From Anaerolineae bacterium (lineage in GTDB: Bacteria > Chloroflexota > Anaerolineae > B4-G1 > SLSP01): a DNA stretch of 8,498 nucleotides. Within the stretch, counting starts at the first letter, position 1, and every line of letters begins with the position of its first letter. The DNA is taken from positions 1 to 8,498 of the forward strand of contig JAFGNI010000521.1 of NCBI GenBank assembly GCA_016927095.1, given 5' to 3'. The notes below the pieces were generated by a model. That model was not told the origin of the DNA and did not search any database. It was given only the letters and a program-made list of their open reading frames with translations. Position numbers and translations under genes: made by a program. This document shows, piece by piece, positions 5,589 to 8,498 of the stretch.

Positions 5589-6519
5589 GTGGACCACGCT
5601 AGACGTGTCGACGCCGACACGCCTCGACCAACTGCTGGCGCGCCGGTGGAACGCCCTGGATCATGAACAGATCCGCACGTTGATCTTGGAGGATGCCGTT
5701 CTCGTGAACGGTGAGCCCGCCAGGAAGCTCGGGCAGCGCTTGGATGCCGGTGACACCGTCCGGATTCGGTTGCCGGAACTGTCCTCGGCTGAGGCTTATC
5801 GCCTGCCGATTGGTCTTTCCTTGCCGGTCCTCTATGAGGATGATGAGGTCTTGGTGGTGGACAAGCCTGCCGGTGTCGCTGTGCGGCGTTCCGGTGCCGG
5901 GCCCGAAATTAGGGACGAGGCGACAGTCCCTCAGATACTCGCTGCTAGGTATCCAGACAGAGCCCACGTTGGTGGTGTGAATCGAGCCGGTGTTGTGACG
6001 ACGTTGGATGAAGAGGCCTCGGGCCTGCTGCTGGTCGGGAAGACAGAGGCAGCTTACCGGGCCCTGCGGCGCCTTATCAAGCGACAGTATGAACACGAGG
6101 TCTACACCGTGCTGGTCGAGGGGCACCTCCGTGACGAGATCACCGTCGATCAGCCCATCGGCAATGTAAAGCGAACCCGCCGGCGGCTGGCGGTGGCGCG
6201 GGAGGGGCGCCCCGCGCAGACTTATGTGCGGCCGCAGCAACATTACATCGAGAGCGGTCGTGACTACACGCTGCTCTATGTCCGCCCCGAGACGTCGCGG
6301 ATGCACCAGATCCGTGTGCATCTGGCGTGGTTGGGTCTCCCCGTGGTCGGTGACCAGCTCTATGGCTCTCGTCGGCAGCCTATGCTGCCGGACCGTCTCT
6401 TTCTGCACCTGAGTCAACTGCGTTTCATGCACTCTGTGACTCAGGAAGAGATCGTTGTCGAGTCGCCGCTTCCCACCGAGCTGCACTCGGTCCTGACCTA
6501 TATGCGGCGTCCGAAGTAA
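5578..6519 (+). CDS. RluA/RluD-family pseudouridine synthase with altered catalytic motif
   Basis: A 313-residue protein with an N-terminal S4 RNA-binding domain (about 14-63: RLDQLLARRW, LVNGEPARKLGQRLDAGD) and a C-terminal RluA-type pseudouridine synthase domain (about 83-300). Family landmarks present are VLVVDKPAGVAV (91-102), LDEEASGLLLVGKT (143-156), Tyr176, QPIG (192-195) and SRMHQIRVHLAWLGLPVVGDQLYG (240-263). Members convert uridine to pseudouridine in large-subunit rRNA or tRNA. The catalytic Asp144 is kept, but the invariant HRLD reads TTLD (141-144), so the Arg that normally helps flip the target base is lost. DxxTSG also reads DEEASG, and the usual G-R-T before HQIRVH is T-S-R-M. 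Activity is therefore uncertain. Position after lspA equals ylyB in Bacillus subtilis. The ATG at 5578 overlaps lspA, with GGGGG nine bases upstream. Confidence 0.88.
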   Translation: MATEWTTLDVSTPTRLDQLLARRWNALDHEQIRTLILEDAVLVNGEPARKLGQRLDAGDTVRIRLPELSSAEAYRLPIGLSLPVLYEDDEVLVVDKPAGVAVRRSGAGPEIRDEATVPQILAARYPDRAHVGGVNRAGVVTTLDEEASGLLLVGKTEAAYRALRRLIKRQYEHEVYTVLVEGHLRDEITVDQPIGNVKRTRRRLAVAREGRPAQTYVRPQQHYIESGRDYTLLYVRPETSRMHQIRVHLAWLGLPVVGDQLYGSRRQPMLPDRLFLHLSQLRFMHSVTQEEIVVESPLPTELHSVLTYMRRPK

Positions 6520-6522
6520 GCC

Positions 6523-6562
6523 GCCATCGGTGACCGAATGGCTGGCGCTCTCCTGGCCAGCC
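6523..6562 (+). other. Two overlapping hairpins in the rluA-nitrilase gap
   Basis: GCCAT/ATGGC with an inner CGG/CCG (6523-6542) and GGCTGGC/GCCAGCC (6540-6546 with 6556-6562, 9-base loop) share bases 6540-6542, so only one can form fully. No T-run follows. This gap of 94 bases is the only sizeable one in the plus-strand cluster, and no clear promoter is visible in it. Confidence 0.3.
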
Positions 6563-6602
6563 TCGAGCAGCGCCCGCTATCCTTTGACCTAAGAGCTCAT
6601 AC

Positions 6603-6608
6603 AAGGAG
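6603..6608 (+). promoter_or_regulatory. Ribosome binding site fixing the start of the nitrilase-fold gene
   Basis: AAGGAG ends five bases before the ATG at 6614. The GTG at 6608 is in frame but uses the last G of this site, so it cannot be the start. Confidence 0.75.
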
Positions 6609-6613
6609 TGAAA

Positions 6614-7426
6614 ATGCGCGAACTGAACGTTGCTGTCGTACAGATGCAGCCAGAACTCTCCAAGATGGAGGACAATGTCGGTACAATGTCCGAAATGGTG
6701 GCTCGCGTTGCCACGGAGCAACCTGTCGACATCATCGTTTTTCCGGAGCTTTCTGTCACGGGCTATGAGGGTGGCGCGCGCTTTGCCCAGATGGCCCAAC
6801 GCGTTCCCGGTGCAGTGACGAATATCCTGGGCCAACGGGCGACGGAGTTTGGCGTCTACCTCCTGATTGGCATGGCTGTGAAGGAAGATGTCGAGACCGT
6901 GCTCTACAACGGCGCTGTGTTGATTGCACCTGATGGGGAGGTGGCGGGCGAATACCGCAAGATCCACCTCCCGGCTGAGGAACGATTGGTCTTCCGACCG
7001 GGCTATCGGATCAAGCCAATAGAGACCGAAATCGGTATCCTCGGTGTGATGACCGGGTGGGATTTGGCCTTTCCCGAGATGGCCCGCAGCCTGATGCTGA
7101 GCGGGGCAGAGGTCATCCTGCTGCCAGCGGCTTGGCAGACCAAGGACGCGGATATGTGGCGCACGTTGTTGGTCGCCCGCGCGTACGAAAACGACATCTA
7201 CATCGCCGCCGCGAACCGCATTGGCGAGGAGCCGTCGTACGTCTTTGCAGGACAGAGCGCGATACTGGCGCCGTCAGGCGAGGTGCTGGCTGCGCTTGAG
7301 GAGCCTGAGGAAGGCTACATTGTGGTGCGCCTCGACCTCGATGAGGTCCGGCACCGGCGCGAGGAATCGCAGGTGATGCTGGCGCGACAACCGAGCTCCT
7401 ATCGCCCGATTGTCAGGAAGTACTGA
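6614..7426 (+). CDS. Nitrilase-fold (carbon-nitrogen hydrolase family) protein lacking the catalytic cysteine
   Basis: A 270-residue protein covering the whole CN-hydrolase fold. It starts with LNVAVVQMQPELS (4-16). The catalytic Glu is at FPELSVTGYE (Glu45), the Lys at YRKIHLP (Lys116), and the second Glu at AEERLVF (122-123), all in the usual places. The cysteine motif, normally G-V-x-I-C-Y-D-x-x-F-P-E, reads GVMTGWDLAFPE (144-155): Cys is Gly148, encoded GGG at 7055-7057. The entire protein contains no cysteine, so no nearby Cys can substitute. Later landmarks (GAEVILLPAAW 164-174, ARAYEND 188-194, SAILAPSGEV 215-224) are intact and the frame is unbroken, so this is not a decayed gene. Family enzymes hydrolyse nitriles or amides through a thioester; this one probably cannot and may bind a ligand or partner instead (inference). 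It follows the pseudouridine synthase by 94 bases and is closed by the 7446-7472 hairpin. Confidence 0.87.
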   Translation: MRELNVAVVQMQPELSKMEDNVGTMSEMVARVATEQPVDIIVFPELSVTGYEGGARFAQMAQRVPGAVTNILGQRATEFGVYLLIGMAVKEDVETVLYNGAVLIAPDGEVAGEYRKIHLPAEERLVFRPGYRIKPIETEIGILGVMTGWDLAFPEMARSLMLSGAEVILLPAAWQTKDADMWRTLLVARAYENDIYIAAANRIGEEPSYVFAGQSAILAPSGEVLAALEEPEEGYIVVRLDLDEVRHRREESQVMLARQPSSYRPIVRKY

Positions 7427-7445
7427 GTCTCAGAGCCTCTGACTG

Positions 7446-7472
7446 ACGAGCGGCCCACACTGGGCCGCTCGT
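7446..7472. terminator. Strong hairpin terminator between convergent genes
   Basis: ACGAGCGGCCCA (7446-7457), loop CAC, and TGGGCCGCTCGT (7461-7472) form a perfect 12-bp stem, followed on the plus strand by TCCTATGTT, an imperfect T-rich tail. It lies 19 bases after the nitrilase-fold stop. It also lies past the stop of the opposing acyltransferase gene and may serve both, though the minus strand has no T-run. A small stem TCAGA/TCTGA (7431-7443) precedes it. Confidence 0.75.
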
Positions 7473-7496
7473 TCCTATGTTGCGGAGCCCGCGACG

Positions 7497-8498
7497 CTAG
7501 AGCGCCTTGTCATAGAGCCGGTAGGTGCGGTAGATCTCGGCCCCCATACTCCTAGCGGTCTGCAGCATTGGCTGATTGCTTTCGAGAACCCAAGAGAACT
7601 CGATGTCTTTGTAGGTGGGCACACACCGGCGCATCGTCTCGACCATGATCAGCGCGTGAAGTCCTTGTCCGCGGTACTCCTCGACAACACCGCCGGCGAA
7701 GGCCCGGATGGTCGTGACGACCTTGCGTACCTTCCAGAAGTAGAGGAACTTGAGCATCGTCCACCACTCAGGAACGTCGGGGCGGGGATACGCCTTGTGG
7801 AGGGCCTGGTTGACGTCCGGTAGCGGCAGCCCCGCGGCGATGGGTCGCTCATCTTTGAACATAAAGAACACCGTATCCGTGTCGATGATGGGCTTCAGCG
7901 CCTTGACTTCGTGCTCCAGTTCCTCATCGGTCAGGGGGACGAAACCCCAGTTCTTGGACCAGGCCTGGTTGTACACTTCCTTGAAGTAGGCTGCATCCGT
8001 CTCGAAGTCCCTCATGTTGATGGGGCGGAGCGTGACGCCAGCGCGGTCACGGGCCCGGTTCGCGACACGCAGCACCTTCGGATTCATGCCGGTACCGTCT
8101 GGCTTGATGTGGCGGATATCGGAGAGGAACGCGTAGAGGTCTTGTGCCTTGGCATAGCCCGCGCTCTCGATGTAGGGGACATAGTAGCGTGGATTGTAGG
8201 TCATCATCGCGACAGGGGCGCCGTTCCAGCCGTCGACCAGTAGGCCGCACTCCTCGTTTTGGGAGAAGTTCATCGGCCCTCTGACGGTGTCGAACCCTTC
8301 CTCGCGCAGGGCCGCTTCGGCAGTCTGCAGGAGCTCCTGCGCGGCCTCTTCGTCCTGGAGTACCTCAAAGAGCCCGAAGAAGCCGACCCGATCGTTCCAA
8401 TACTCATTGTGGCGGTAGTTGGCGATAGCTGCGATCGTGCCCACGATTTGGCCATTGCGGCGCGCTGTGAAGTACTGCACTTTCGCGTGTTTGTGGAA
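7497..8498 (-). CDS. Large GNAT-superfamily N-acyltransferase-like protein (5' end beyond window)
   Basis: 333 codons are visible. The frame is open to the right edge and reads FHKHAKVQYFTARRNGQIVG there, matching a region some 40 residues inside family members of about 370-380 residues. The GTG at 8480 is therefore an internal Val. Visible landmarks are RGPMNFSQNEECGLLVDGW (73-91), MMTYNPRYYVPYIESAGY (98-115), and near the C-terminus a GNAT acyl-CoA-binding motif, VVEEYRGQGLHALIM (271-285), then LESNQPMLQTARSMGAEIYRTYRLYDKAL (305-333). The layout suggests two GNAT-like halves: the first lacks an obvious acyl-CoA loop and the second carries R-G-Q-G. The last small residue of the usual Q/RxxGxG/A motif is His here. 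Proteins of this type are widespread but their substrate is generally unknown; none can be assigned from the neighbours. It is transcribed towards the plus-strand cluster and shares the intergenic hairpin with it. Confidence 0.75.
   Translation of the reverse strand, partial: FHKHAKVQYFTARRNGQIVGTIAAIANYRHNEYWNDRVGFFGLFEVLQDEEAAQELLQTAEAALREEGFDTVRGPMNFSQNEECGLLVDGWNGAPVAMMTYNPRYYVPYIESAGYAKAQDLYAFLSDIRHIKPDGTGMNPKVLRVANRARDRAGVTLRPINMRDFETDAAYFKEVYNQAWSKNWGFVPLTDEELEHEVKALKPIIDTDTVFFMFKDERPIAAGLPLPDVNQALHKAYPRPDVPEWWTMLKFLYFWKVRKVVTTIRAFAGGVVEEYRGQGLHALIMVETMRRCVPTYKDIEFSWVLESNQPMLQTARSMGAEIYRTYRLYDKAL

Noticed and set aside
5599..6486. A 295-codon open frame antisense to the pseudouridine synthase
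   Set aside because: No recognisable domain and no ribosome site; it mirrors the codon bias of the real gene on the other strand.

Overview
The window most likely comes from a Chloroflexota bacterium (Anaerolineae-like) or a close relative. This is an inference from gene content: a tungsten aldehyde:ferredoxin oxidoreductase with its polyferredoxin, secreted cohesin, dockerin and LysM proteins with a Thr/Pro-rich linker, a GT-C glycosyltransferase with an LWRDE motif, and a GC-rich coding style. No rRNA, tRNA, mobile element or CRISPR array was seen.

Layout. (1) 1-735, minus strand: a four-motif ferredoxin gene (TTG start) followed by the first 66 codons of an aldehyde:ferredoxin oxidoreductase (GTG start), which runs off the left edge. 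(2) 736-807: a short divergent promoter region in which two facing promoters appear to overlap. (3) 808-2268, plus strand: a membrane GT-C (PMT/ArnT-like) glycosyltransferase, ending at a perfect 28-nt palindromic terminator that also closes the convergent operon. (4) 4428-2353, minus strand: a two-gene secreted operon, first a cohesin plus dockerin protein, then a cohesin plus double-LysM protein. (5) 4666-7426, plus strand: a DksA/TraR zinc-finger protein, lspA and an RluA-family pseudouridine synthase, joined by overlapping start and stop codons, then a nitrilase-fold protein 94 nt downstream. A 12-bp stem terminator follows. (6) 7497-8498, minus strand: a large GNAT-type acyltransferase whose 5' end lies beyond the right edge.

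How the parts fit together. The ferredoxin and oxidoreductase form an aldehyde oxidation and electron-transfer unit. The DksA-like, lspA and rluA order matches the ylyA-lspA-ylyB order of Bacillus subtilis, so this is a conserved housekeeping cluster. The two secreted proteins carry all parts of a small cell-surface assembly: a LysM wall anchor bearing a cohesin, and a partner bearing both a dockerin and its own cohesin, which could in principle chain head to tail.

The most notable points are this cohesin/dockerin/LysM pair; a nitrilase-fold protein with no cysteine at all, whose catalytic Cys position is Gly; an RluA-type synthase whose HRLD motif reads TTLD; and a ferredoxin whose first cluster motif has lost one Cys.
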